The notes under the pieces were generated by a model. That model was not told where the DNA came from, did no database searches, and worked only from the letters and a program-made list of their open reading frames with translations. A stretch of 64,000 bases of DNA, from contig NC_085141.1 of assembly GCF_024139115.2 (NCBI RefSeq), positions 69,295,481-69,359,480 of the forward strand, in the 5' to 3' direction. The DNA is from Armigeres subalbatus. Lineage: Eukaryota; Arthropoda; Insecta; Diptera; Culicidae. Positions 9,593 to 20,096 of this stretch are shown piece by piece. The position numbers and the translations under genes were made by a program. Each line of letters begins with the position of its first letter. Position 1 is the first letter of the stretch.

Positions 9593-11339
9593 GTAGGTAT
9601 GGATTTTCAGATTTGTATTTCCATTAATCGTATTTCTTTTGTAACATGTATTACATTCTGGATATATAATTACACAAAGTTCAGTAAAAAAGAATACATT
9701 TGTTCTGTGCGTAAGAAATAAAGTTATAGTTTCATCATGGCGTTTTTAACGTTAAAATATAAAATGATTGTTCTCCACCGCTCCCTGCCCGGAGGATTAC
9801 GCAACTGGCAATCACTCAAATAAATCCTCAATCGCTTAGGGCACCAGCGAACTCAGCTACAGTTTGTTGTAGAATTTCAAAATCCTTATAACGATCTAGG
9901 GACAGCTGATTTAAATTGAGGACATTGAGCAACCGATATCGAATCATGTTATGTTTCAGGATCCCAGCCACAATCACTTTTTGGCGTTCTTATTCAAGTT
10001 TTATGGCTTCTATTAAGTATAACTTAAAATATTTATTTCTTTCTCAACTTCTATTCTCTAGTCTATCATACGTGTAATTGAAAAAAAAATACCATCTTTT
10101 ACTATTGATGACAAAGCTTCAATTTTGAAAGGAGAATGCGTACTCTTTCTGAACCATTAGTTGTTTGTTTTACTGATAAGATAAGCCTTGATAAATTACA
10201 GATTTTTATGGACAGTTTTGTTTTCAACTCTTATTGTGTTTGAGAATATAAATGAATGCATTGGAGCCTTTAGTTTTTACACCACAACGATTTCTTATAA
10301 AAGAATTTGATGTAAATATTTCAAAACAATGGCATTGCCATAGCATCTTATCAAAACTTGTTGGATTTAATGTTTTTATAGTTGTAAATATTTATAATGG
10401 ATATTTTTGGCTCGAAATCTCAGGCAAATCAAACATACAAATTTCAAGTGTACTTTAAAGTATATTTAAATACGAGTAAATTAATTAACATAAACTTCAA
10501 TCAAAAATGAAACGAAGTTTTGAAAATACTCAAGAAATCAGCGGGTGTATAATCAGTACTGTTCGATCTACTATTCAATTGTCCTTATTTTTGAAGTGGG
10601 ATAAGTTTATTTAGAATCACTATTTTACTTGTATATTATCGCAGTTCTTCCTGTCTGTCTTCCTAAAAACTTTTAAAAATAGGCTAATCCACTTCTATTC
10701 AGTATTTGAAAATAATCGCACGTAAATATGATGTGACAGTACCACATTGATGTATGAAGTCACCAGCCTGGTATTATCACGATCGTGGTATTTGTTTGGT
10801 CCCAAAAATAGACACACTGGCCATGGGTTTTTAAGCGCGACTATTTTTTTAATTAGAAACAGGATAATAAGATTTAAAAACAACAAAGATATGTTTAATA
10901 TGTATGTCCAGTTTTGGTATCATGACTGTATCAGCCACACAGAGAGATCCTCTATGGAAACATCATGGTTATCATAATATGACCTGCTGCCTTTCAGCAT
11001 GCCAACTTTGTTGATAACTGCACTGTTACTCTTTTTGATAACTAAAATATTTGCCTTACTTATTTAATACCATTTTTGCACGACTGTTTTTACGTTAGAA
11101 TATACCTAGCCTAGAATTGCTAGGATTTGAAAATAGACCAATTTGGCCTTTCATCACTTGAAAGAACCTAAATATGTATAGCTTATAAAGGGATCAATTA
11201 CCCCCCGGATCAATCTCCCACAAACTTTGAAAATACCAAATTTTCTGTCTTTTAGAAAAATTGATTTTTTGGTAACTTTCTTTATTTCTATCAATTCAAT
11301 TCATCGATTAGTAATTTCATAAGCTTTAGTAAGTAACGG
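9593..11339. other. Unassigned AT-rich DNA
   Basis: Contains only short random-looking frames. I found no recognisable mobile element or gene. Confidence 0.4.
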
Positions 11340-11690
11340 TGGCTCTTCTCGACCTTCTACTCCCTGAGTAGTTGGTACGAATAAGGGCGTGAACACACAC
11401 ATACCCATATGTGCGCAATGTCCGATCGGTCTAATTTTCAATAGGGTATAACTAGGTCATAATCTGCGTCGAATGCAACTTGTTGCGAGAAAATCGGATA
11501 ATGCGGACAAAAAAGTTTGTCTCACATTTTTTTGTACACATACACACACACATACAGACATCACCTCAATTCGTCGAGCTGAGTCGATTGGTATATAACA
11601 CTATGGGTCTCCAAGCCTTCTATAAAAAGTTCGGTTTTGGAGTGATCCTATAGCCTTTACGTATGTATACTTAGTTTACGCGAAAGGCAA
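11340..11690 (+). repeat. Dispersed retroposon-like repeat (inverted partner at 34990-35310)
   Basis: Contains TGCAACTTGTTGCGAGAAAATCGG, a CACATACACACACACATACA stretch, GACATCACCTCAATTCGTCG, and ACTATGGGTCTCCAAGCCTTCTAT. The same ordered blocks recur on the opposite strand at about 34990-35310. It resembles a common mosquito LINE or SINE tail. The family is not named with confidence. Confidence 0.65.
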
Positions 11691-11773
11691 AAGGTTGTTG
11701 GAATAATTTATACATTTCTGTTCTATTAGGGGCCGATGTCAACGTATCGTTTTTTCAACGCTAACTGCACGCA

Positions 11774-11816
11774 CGCCGATGTAGAGCTGTTTAAATAACA
11801 CAGCTCTGTATCGGCG
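11774..11816. repeat. Short hairpin
   Basis: CGCCGAT, two mismatches, then AGAGCTGT pairs with ACAGCTCT, two mismatches, ATCGGCG across a loop of about 9 bases. It may be the centre of a MITE, since GC-rich sequence with CAACG and CGTTG motifs continues on both sides. Outer ends were not resolved. Confidence 0.55.
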
Positions 11817-11819
11817 CAG

Positions 11820-13016
11820 CTACGCTGCTGCGTTACCGCTTTTTCCCTTTGTACTCATGCGTCCTTTTAACGCAGCGTGCACAAAGCGTTCAAAAGACGA
11901 GCCTAGGTTGCCAACTGCAGTCGCGTTTAAATGAAGTTGGAGCACTTTTCGACTACAAACAAATGAATAGAAATGGAAGGCGACAACTGACTCTATATAG
12001 TTATTGTTGGCCCCAGACTTGCATGCACGTAATTCCGGCTTATGAAAGCTCAAACGATAATTCTCTTGAAAACCTTCCAAAATCAGTCTTTCGATATTGG
12101 TTATTATTTAAGCACGTCGCAAAACTGTTATTAAATTCATATGAAGATATTCAGTGGAACGACTTACAATCCCAAAAGATTTTGATTATGTTGTAGAATA
12201 AGAAAGAATAGGTAGTCATTTTGTTAACCAGTTAAATTATTCCATGATTTGTTCATTTCACGATCCCTTTGAATTCCCGCTATGCCAAATCACATAAATT
12301 TTAAACTTTGACAAAAAAAAATTCTCTGATTTCCCCCACGATACCTCAAAACTCTCTTTAAAATCCCTGGAAATCATGCGTTTATTATCTGTTGGTTTAA
12401 TATCCCTTTCGCATCTCTAAAATATCTCAAAAATATCATTTCGTTAACCTTTTATTGTTTAACAAGAACTCTTCCGCAATCTAATAAATGTTTTCCTAAA
12501 ACTCTTCAAATTAACAAATTTTGAATGTCTAGAAAGACATCATTATTTTATTGCATAACAGTCTGCAACAACTAAAAGTCTTATCGTAAGCCACAGAAAA
12601 CACACGATGTCTGAAAATTTCATCAAATTTTTGTTGGGAAATTTACTTAAAAATTAACGTCTAGCTGTTCAAGTTTATTTCTTCAAAAGTCGAGCTTCGT
12701 AACACACGTTGTATTATACCAAGTAGCGCTTATAAATGTTAAGAAATCCATGATCTACTTGTACTAAACATGACGAAATTTTATTAAATTTATTCCACAT
12801 CCCAAGATATCAAAGAAGAGCTTAGCTGAGTTGCCTTGGTTATAGGGGAAATCGCACAATGTTGCACGACCAAAATTTTTGCCTATTGTTAAACAATAAA
12901 TATCCATAAGAAATGCAAGTGCGTTCAATAATAGGCTAAGATTTAATCCGTTCTACGTCTAGCGAATTACCCTTAATTCAATTTAAATTCGGCCACTGAT
13001 CAATTTTACTTAGCCT
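11820..13016. other. Unassigned AT-rich DNA
   Basis: A 115-codon open frame on the plus strand at 11849-12196 and an antiparallel one at 11820-12080 are the only notable frames. Neither resembles a known family. Confidence 0.4.
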
Positions 13017-13046
13017 GAATATTTAAATCTTATTATTATTATTTAA

Positions 13047-13451
13047 TCAGACTAAGGCCGAAGTGGCCTGTGCGCTATATAAGAGTCTTCTCCATTCGGC
13101 TCGGTCCATGGCTACACGTCGCCAACCACGCAGTCTACGGAGGGTCCGCAAGTCATCTTCCACCTGATCGATCCACCTTGCCCGCTGCGCACCTCGCCTT
13201 CTTGTACCCGTCGGATCGTTGTCGAGAACCATTTTCACCGGGTTACTGTCCGACATTCTGGCTACGTGCCCGGCCCATCGCATTCGTCCGATTTTCGCGG
13301 TGTGAACGATGGATGGTTCTCCCAACAGCTGATGCAATTCGTGGTTCATTCGCCTCCTCCACGTACCGTCCGCCATCTGCACCCCACCATAGATGGTACG
13401 CAGCACTTTCCTTTCGAAAACTCCAAGTGCGCGTTGGTCCTCCACGAGCAT
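13047..13451 (-). pseudogene. RTE LINE ORF, C-terminal segment
   Basis: 134 codons carrying LVEDQRALGVFERKVLR, then GEPSIVHTAKIGR and RWAGHVARMSDSNPVKMVL, ending at the natural stop just before the AAT tail. This conserved block of unknown function follows the RT in RTE/BovB-like proteins. It is separated from the RT by a frameshift at about 13455-13560. The copy at 24036-24698 reads through the equivalent region without that break. Confidence 0.85.
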
Positions 13452-13530
13452 CGTCCAGGTCTCGTGTCCGTAGAGGACTACCGGTCTAATGAGCGTTTTG
13501 TAGATTGTCAGTTTGGTACGGCGGCGAACT

Positions 13531-14436
13531 CTATTCGATCGGAGCGTCTTGCGGAAAGTACGTACGATTTCCAGCCACTATGCGTCTCCGAATTTCTCTG
13601 CTGGTGTCATTTTCGGCAGTCACCAGTGAGCCCAAGTACACAAATTCTTCTACCACCTCGATTTCGTCACCACCGATGCAAACTCGCGGTGGGTGGCTCA
13701 CATTGTCTTCTCTTGAACCTCTTCCTATCATGTACTTCGTCTTCGACGTGTTGATGACTAGTCCGATCCGCTTAGCTTCCCTCTTCAGTCTGATGTAGGC
13801 TTCCTCCATCTTCTCAAAGTTACGTGCCATAATATCTATGTCGTCGGCGAAACCAAATAGCTGGACGGACTTATTGAAAATTGTACCACTCGTGTTAATC
13901 CCTGCTCTTCGTATTACCCCTTCCAAAGCGATGTTGAATAGCAAACACGAAAGACCATCACCTTGCCGTAACCCTCTGCGGGTTTCGAAGGGACTCGAGA
14001 ATGCCCCTGAAACTCGAACTACGCACATCACTCGATCCATCGTCGCTTTGATCAACCGTGTCAGTTTATCCGGAAAACCGTGTTCGTGCATTAGCTGCCA
14101 TAGCTGGTCCCGATCGATTGTATCATATGCGGCTTTGAAGTCGATGAATAGATGATGTGTGGGCACGTTGTATTCGCGGCATTTCTGCAGTACTTGGCGA
14201 ATGGCGAACACCTGGTCCGTGGTGGAGCGTTCGCCCATAAAACCCGCCTGGTACTGCCCCACGAACTCCCTTGCAGTTGGTGCTAGTCGACGGCATAAAA
14301 TTTGGGAGAGTACCTTGTAGGCGGCGTTCAGCAATGTGATTGCGCGGTAGTTGCTACAATCCAGCTTATCGCCCTTTTGTAGATGGGACACACGACACCT
14401 TCCATCCACTCCTGCGGCAAAACTTCCTCCTCCCAA
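13531..14436 (-). pseudogene. RTE LINE ORF, reverse transcriptase core
   Basis: 301 codons: NYRAITLLNAAYKVLSQIL, then QAGFMGERSTTDQVF, HHLFIDFKAAYD, ETRRGLRQGDGLSCLLFN and LFGFADDIDIM. The RT palm motifs, including the FADD catalytic pair, are all present. The first codons read through a frameshift near 14370-14390, where the upstream endonuclease frame leaves. The end is shifted near 13550. The RT domain looks intact but is not translatable with the rest of the protein. Confidence 0.9.
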
Positions 14437-16082
14437 ATCTTGGTAATGACCCAGTGCAGCGCTCTAGCCAGTGCCTCACCACCGTGTTTAAAAAGCTCTC
14501 CTGGTAGTTGGTCAACCCCAGGGGCTTTGTTGTTCTTCAGCCGGCCAATCTCCTCCTGGATTTCCTGGAGATCCGGAGCCGGTAGAATTATGTCCTGCGC
14601 GCGTTCTCCCAGGTCCATCACCATACCGCCATCTTCGTCTGCCACATCGCCATTCAGGTGTTCTTCGTAGTGCTGCCGCCACCTTTGGATCACCTCACGC
14701 TCGTTCGTAAGAAGATTCCTGTTTATGTCCTTACACATATCAGGCTGTGGCACGTGGCCCTTACGTGAACGGTTCAACTTCTCATAGAACTTTCGTGTGT
14801 TATTAGCGCGGTACAGTTGCTCCGTTTCTTCACGGTCTCGATCTTCCTGCTGGCGCTTTTTCCTCCGGAAAATCGAGTTTTGTCTGTTCCGCGCCTGTTT
14901 ATATCGTGCCTCGTTCGCCCTCGTGCGGTGTTGCAGCAATCTCGCCCATGCTGCATTCTTCTCTTCCACTAACTGCTCACATTCGCCGTCATACCAGTCG
15001 TTTCTCTGATCCTGGGGCACCGTGCCAAGTGCAGCGAATGCGGTGCTACCAATGGCGGATCGAATATCTCTCCAGCCATCTTCAAGAGACGCTGCGCCTA
15101 GCTGCTCTTCCGTTGGAAGTGCCACTTCCAGCTGCTGCGCGTATTCTTGGGCTAGTCTACCATCTTGTAGCCGCCCAATGTTAAGCCGCGGCGTCCGACT
15201 TCGACGCGTGTTGTACACCGTCGAGAGTTTTGAGCGCAGGCATACTGCAACGAGGTAGTGGTCGAATTCAATATTCGCACTGCGGTAAGTGCGTACGTTC
15301 GTGATGTCGGAGAAGAATTTACCGTCGATTAGAACGTGGTCGATTTGGTTTTCCGTTTCTTGGTTAGGTGATCTCCATGTGGCCTTGTGGATATTTTTGC
15401 GGGGAAAGAAGGTGCTTCGGACTACCATTCCGCGGGGGGCTGCGAAGTTTATGCATCGTTGGCCGTTATCATTCGATACGGTGTACAGACTATCCGGCCC
15501 GATGACCGGTCTATACATTTCCTCCCTTCCTACCTGTGCATTCATGTCACCGATGACGATTTTAACGTCCCGCAATGGGCATCCATCGTATGTCTGCTCC
15601 AGCTGTGCGTAGAACGCTTCTTTCTCGTCGTCGGGTCTCCCTTCGTGTGGGCAGTGCACGTTGATGATGCTATAGTTGAAGAAACGGCCTTTAATCCTCA
15701 GCTTGCACATCCTTGCGTTGATTGGCTGCCACCCAATCACGCGTTGGCGCATCTTACCCAGCACTATGAAGCCGGTTCCCAGCTCGTTGGTGGTGCCACA
15801 GCTTTGGTAGAAGGTAGCCGCTCGATGCCCGCTTTTCCACACTTTCTGTCCTGTCCAGCAAATCTCCTGCAGCGCCACGACGTCGAAGTTGCGGGGATGT
15901 AATTCATCGTAGATCATCCTGTCGCAACCTGCGAAACCTAGCGACTTGCAATTCCATGTTCCAAGCTTCCAATCGTGATCCTGTATTCGTCGCCCAGGTC
16001 TTTGCCGATTATATCGAGTCGCATTATCTCTTATATTGTTCGTAATGATTGGTTTTCTAGGCGGCTTATTGGGCCAGCGCAA
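14328..16082 (-). pseudogene. RTE LINE ORF, endonuclease and RT N-terminus
   Basis: 584 codons starting with Met in a basic N-terminus. The endonuclease domain follows: LGTWNCKSLG (about residues 40-50), VVALQEICWTG, INVHCPHEG, VIGDMNAQVGRE, ENQIDHVLIDG and IEFDHYLVAV. A charged linker comes next, then NKAPGVDQLPGELF at the start of the RT. Catalytic Glu (LQE), the GDMNAQ and the FDH motif are visible. The frame ends prematurely in a short wrong-frame tail at 14328 because of a frameshift near 14380. Confidence 0.9.
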
Positions 16083-16546
16083 ACCTCCTGTCTCGTCGGA
16101 GGGCCGTCGTGTCAGGGCTGTTTAGCGTCCCACCTAACACCAGGACTTGGGCTTGTGCGCTTTGAGCGGCACACGGTCGCTTTGGTGGGGCCTACTTGCG
16201 GATACATGCAGCTTTTTATAGAGGTTTAACAGGGCCCACTGTCAAACCCCACCACATCCTAGGCAAGCCCCACAACTCGCAGATGGCCTGGGGAGGGATC
16301 GTCAAGCCCTTGGACATAGTCCCTGCTGCCCTGGAATATTTAAATCTTATTATTGTTTATTTGACTGAATAAATAATAAAAAGATTTGGATGTTTTTGTA
16401 AAGGTCAGTGCTGCCAGTATTTTTTTCGCGATTTCATGCATTTTCATACGTTGCCAATTGGACAATTTTTCACTCCGCCGGTCTCTGGTTATAGGGTTGC
16501 TACTTTTCATTATTTTGTATGTGACATAATAAAAGTCGTCCTCGAC

Positions 16547-16684
16547 CACACAGTTTACAGAGGAATCATAAGTCGTCTTCTACTCTGCGTACCTTGCCTC
16601 CTTGTTCCCGTTGGATCGATATTGAGAATTATTCTCAACCGATTATTATTCGACATTCTGGCTGCGTGCGATCATCATTCGTGA
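16547..16684 (-). pseudogene. Degenerate relic of the same RTE LINE, 3' part
   Basis: Matches the 13130-13285 segment with many changes: compare CACAGTTTACAGAGG with ACGCAGTCTACGGAGG, TTGCCTCCTTGTTCCCGTTGG with its counterpart, and CGACATTCTGGCTGCGTGC. It lies just upstream of the full-length copy in the same orientation. Its inner boundary and tail are lost. Confidence 0.75.
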
Positions 16685-18409
16685 AATCATTCTTTTAGAC
16701 TACTTAAGATATTCCATACATGAAAGTTTCCACATTGTAAATATTCTTACTGCACAAATTCGAATTTTGTAAAGATGATGTCTTAAGCAATTGACTGTCT
16801 TGTGATGGCAAAAATAATTAGGAATTTTACAAAAAGGTGGCGCTAGTGTGCTTGCAATATTCTTGCATGTGTAAAATATGGCTCTAGCTTGAGATCCCTT
16901 GTACCTACGCTAAGCCCAAGTTTTATGCGGCAAAATAGTTCAGGAATACAAAGCAACGCTCAATATAATGAGCACAATTACCCTTAGTATTTTTAGCTTA
17001 AAAGTAAATCAGGAGAGGTTTTTCAATAATCCAGGTATTGTTTGTGCCTCATGCTTCATGCTTCATGATGCTTTTAATTTTTTTCAAGGATTTCTCTTAA
17101 CCTTTTTCGTATACTAAAGGCTGTTTGTTCAGTCCAAAAACGGACTCGGAACCCTTGGAACTTTGCATTCAGGAGTTTTGGGTTTTGAGATACAGAAGTT
17201 CCTTCTATAGGAAAACTTGTAAATTTGCTCTTTAAAAATTTGTGAAGAATTTCTCGTCCAATAGTTCAGAAGAACTCCTTCTCACGAAATATGAAAAATT
17301 CCTCTCCAAGCGTTTTGGATGCATTTCCCTCAAGAGTTTTGGATTTCGAAAACTTATCAACATTTCGCTTCTCCAACTTCGATGTTCTGTGAGATTCTCC
17401 CCTCTCCAATTCTTGGCAATTTCTTTTCCAGGATGACTGAAGTATTGACCCTCCTGGGATTAGGAGCATCCCCCCTTCTTGAATTCTGAGGACATCTTCT
17501 TCGACAGGACAAATTTCTTCGACAGGAATTCTCGTAACACTTTTTTTTTCAACTCCAACAAAGATGCTGTCGGGGTTATTCCATCTTCTCGAAGTCTGAG
17601 GAAATCTTTTCGCGGAAGCTTTGTATGAAGTCCATTGGAATCTAGGAGCCAAGTCATAGCCTTCCCGAGCAGCCACTCAGGATGGAGATCTTTTACGTTG
17701 ACCCTGTATACTAGGGCCTCCTCCAGTAATGCCTTCAATTGTAGCTACCTGGAAAGAACAACTGGTTGACGTTACGACGTAATGCAATGACTACACCTCC
17801 TCCTCCACAGCTGTACGATCGAACCGTACATGTCGGAAAACTGGGTGAGAGACATTAACTTCCGGGTGGGAGTGCGTCTCCGCGATTGGGTGGATTCGGA
17901 TAGTTAATAGTTTTTGTTCCTAACAGAACAAGCATTCCAATTTAGGATTTCTCGATGCCAATATTTTGGATTTAGTTCGTGCAGCAATTTTAAAGCCGAT
18001 GCAACAAGCTCAATGTGAGCTCTGTAATTCCCGCCGAGGGGTAGAGGGAATCAGTGGGCGAGTGGCTAAGGACGAGTTACCTCCAAAGTCTCACCAGCCT
18101 GGGAGGCTACGGTGAAATTCGTCAATTGATGCAAAAAAATAATCACCATCGGCCGGTTGGCAGGCTCAAACGAAAAATCTCACAATTAGAAAATATGGAG
18201 CACTGTATACACTGTAAACAAGGCTTAGCAACTTAAGACGGAAAAAGCGCATGTTACCGATACACATCCGATCGCGTCAGCAGACCGAAGCTTACAGACT
18301 CAGGTATTTTGTTAAATTTCTCCTTCAACGATCCTGGAGAATTGCTCTTTCACAGCACGGATATTCTGGTGAATTTTTTACACCATGAATTTTGGGGAAT
18401 TTCGGAGGA
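16685..18409. other. Unassigned DNA
   Basis: At 17240-17740 a weak run of TTTTGGA / TTCTCC-type segments resembles the degenerate GAAATTC arrays seen at 48690-48900. A 136-codon minus-strand frame at 17266-17676 has low complexity and no domain. No gene is recognised. Confidence 0.35.
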
Positions 18410-18610
18410 AGGTCGATTCACAGAAAATCAAATGGTTGAAAAATATTTGGCCAAAAAACATGAGGACAAAACCGGTCTGGCCGAAAATAGACATATAGCC
18501 GAGAAAATCGTCTGACCGAAATGGTCTTTTGGCCAAAAACATCGTTTGCTGAATAGGTCATATGGCCGAAAGCGTCAACCGAGTAGGTCGTTTGGTCATC
18601 TAGGTTTTCA
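18410..18610. repeat. Short-motif array, GGCCGAAA type
   Basis: Imperfect repeats with a spacing of about 15-22 bp of the form TTTGGCCAAAA, CTGGCCGAAAA, ATAGCCGAGAA, CTGACCGAAATGG and ATGGCCGAAAGCG. Similar arrays occur at 40255-40385, 41876-41965 and 42235-42745. It directly precedes a GTGAGAAGTGAG array. Confidence 0.75.
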
Positions 18611-18614
18611 GAAT

Positions 18615-19375
18615 TAGAAGTAAGAAGTAAGTAGAGAGGAGTGATAAGTGGCACATTTCTCATTTCTCATTTCTCACCACTGGCACTGTGAAAAATAGAA
18701 GGACAAAGTAAGTAATGGGACGCTAAACCTCGCATTTTTTTCACAGTGAGAAGTAAGAAGTGATAAATGAGGAGTGAGAAGCGAGAAGTGGGATGTCTTA
18801 CTTCTCACTCTTCATTTCTCTTCTATTACTTCTCACTCCTTATTTCTCACTTTTTACTGATAAAAGAAAGATGATAGAAATGAGGAATAAGTGTGGAAAT
18901 GAGGAGTGAGAAGTGAGATACGAGATATTTCACTTCTAACTCTTCCTTTGACACTTTGAAAAGTGACTTATAACTTATATTAGTGACTAACACTTTGAAA
19001 GGTAACTTATAACTTAATTAGTGCTGAAAAACAAATATGAATGCTAATAAAATAAAAGGCGATTGACCTTACGACCCTTGAGAAAAGTTAAATTCCAATC
19101 GACCGAGACGTTGGGAATGTGAACAAACAATTATTCTTGAGTCCAAGAGACTGAGAAGGCCAAATGAATAGAGTTATTTTAACATATGAATGATTTTGCG
19201 AACGGTTACGAAATGGTTTCATTTCCCACTACTCATTTGTTATTTCTTTCTTCGCATTTCTCATTTCACACTTGGTAAGACGCCTCGTTCTCACATCTAA
19301 TTTCTTGGGTCTCGCTTCTCATTTCTTACTTCTAAGTTATCATTACTCACTTAACACTTTACACATTCACTTGAT
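18615..19375. repeat. GTGAGAAGTGAG palindromic-motif array
   Basis: Imperfect alternating copies of GTGAGAAGTGAGA and its complement TCTCACTTCTCAC, densest at 18650-18950 and again at 19200-19370. A roughly 45-bp direct duplication with CACTTTGAAA and TAACTTATAACTTA lies at about 18950-19020. The middle (19030-19190) is unrelated. The same motif family recurs at 40385-40790 and 41610-41875. Confidence 0.75.
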
Positions 19376-19393
19376 CCGTCAGACACATTTGTA

Positions 19394-19952
19394 TCGAGGT
19401 GGTTGAAGAATTCGTGTACTTGGGCTCACTGGTGACCACCGATCGTACGTACTTTGGACTCTGCAAAACCCAAGTTCGCCGCTGTACCAAACTAACTATC
19501 TACAAAACGCTATTAGACCGATAGTTCTCTACGGACACGAGACCTGGACGTAATCATGGAGGACCAACGCACACTGGGAGTTTTTGAAAGGAAAGTGCTG
19601 CGTACCATGACGGAAGGTACGTGGCGGTGCAGATGGCAGACGGTACGTAGAGAAAGCGAACCCGAAAAGCATACTTGTCATGGAAGAGTTTCTGTGACTT
19701 GTATGCGACTTAATCGAGTCACACAAAAGTTGCTGCAACCAAACCTGCCAGAAGTGTGCTGCAAGGGAATGAACCATGAGTTGCATTAGCTGTTGGGAGA
19801 ACCATCCATCGTTCACACCGCGAAAATCGGACGACTGCGATGGGCCGGGCTCGTAGCAAGAATGTAGGCTAGTAATCCGGTGAAAATGGTTCTCGACTAC
19901 GACCCGACGGAAACAAGAAGGCGGGGTGCACAGCGGACAAGGTGGATCGATT
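19394..19952 (+). pseudogene. RTE LINE relic, 3' part with internal insertion and deletions
   Basis: Matches the C-terminal coding part of the RTE LINE, beginning at TCGAGGTGGTTGAAGAATTC and including ACGAGACCTGGACG, GGACCAACGC and TTTTTGAAAGGAAAGTGCTG. Roughly 120 bp at about 19655-19770 have no counterpart in the other copies. Stops and deletions are frequent. Its right end abuts a hairpin-repeat copy. Confidence 0.85.
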
Positions 19953-20096
19953 TACATTTAATTCACCACATTGTAATCTTTACAGATACGTATTTCGATC
20001 TAGCTGTAAGGCCGTCTTCAGCAGGACAGTAGGATGGCCTTACAGTTGAGGACAAAAAAGAACGTTTCTGTGAAGATTACAATGTAAATTCCGCAT
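19953..20096 (-). repeat. Hairpin-repeat family, copy with ribozyme-like core
   Basis: Arms TTGTAATCTTTACAGA and TCTGTGAAGATTACAA flank the unit. On the minus strand the core CTGAAGA (20015-20021), a GGCC-containing arm, and GAAATACGTATCTG (19983-19996) line up with copies at 31.0 and 51.0 kb. Stem II is weakened by mutations. No TSD was resolved. Confidence 0.7.

Larger units (their letters stand above)
13038..16333 (-). mobile_element. Nearly full-length RTE-clade LINE
   Basis: A 3.3-kb non-LTR element bounded by a perfect 21-bp direct repeat (GAATATTTAAATCTTATT plus ATT) at 13017-13037 and 16334-16354. On the minus strand it runs from a 5' UTR of about 250 bp through endonuclease and reverse transcriptase to an (AAT)n tail, as RTE elements do. 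The perfect TSD implies a fairly recent insertion even though the ORF now has at least two frameshifts. RT motifs FKAAYD, GLRQGDGLS and FADDI, and the C-terminal block WAGHVARM, support an RTE-type assignment (JAM1-like in Aedes, from memory). Confidence 0.9.

Noticed and set aside
11820..12196. 86- and 115-codon antiparallel frames
   Set aside because: No domain, low-complexity surroundings, and opposite-strand overlap typical of chance.
17266..17676. 136-codon minus-strand frame
   Set aside because: Sequence is made of repetitive TTCTCC / GGAGAA segments; likely decayed tandem sequence, not a gene.
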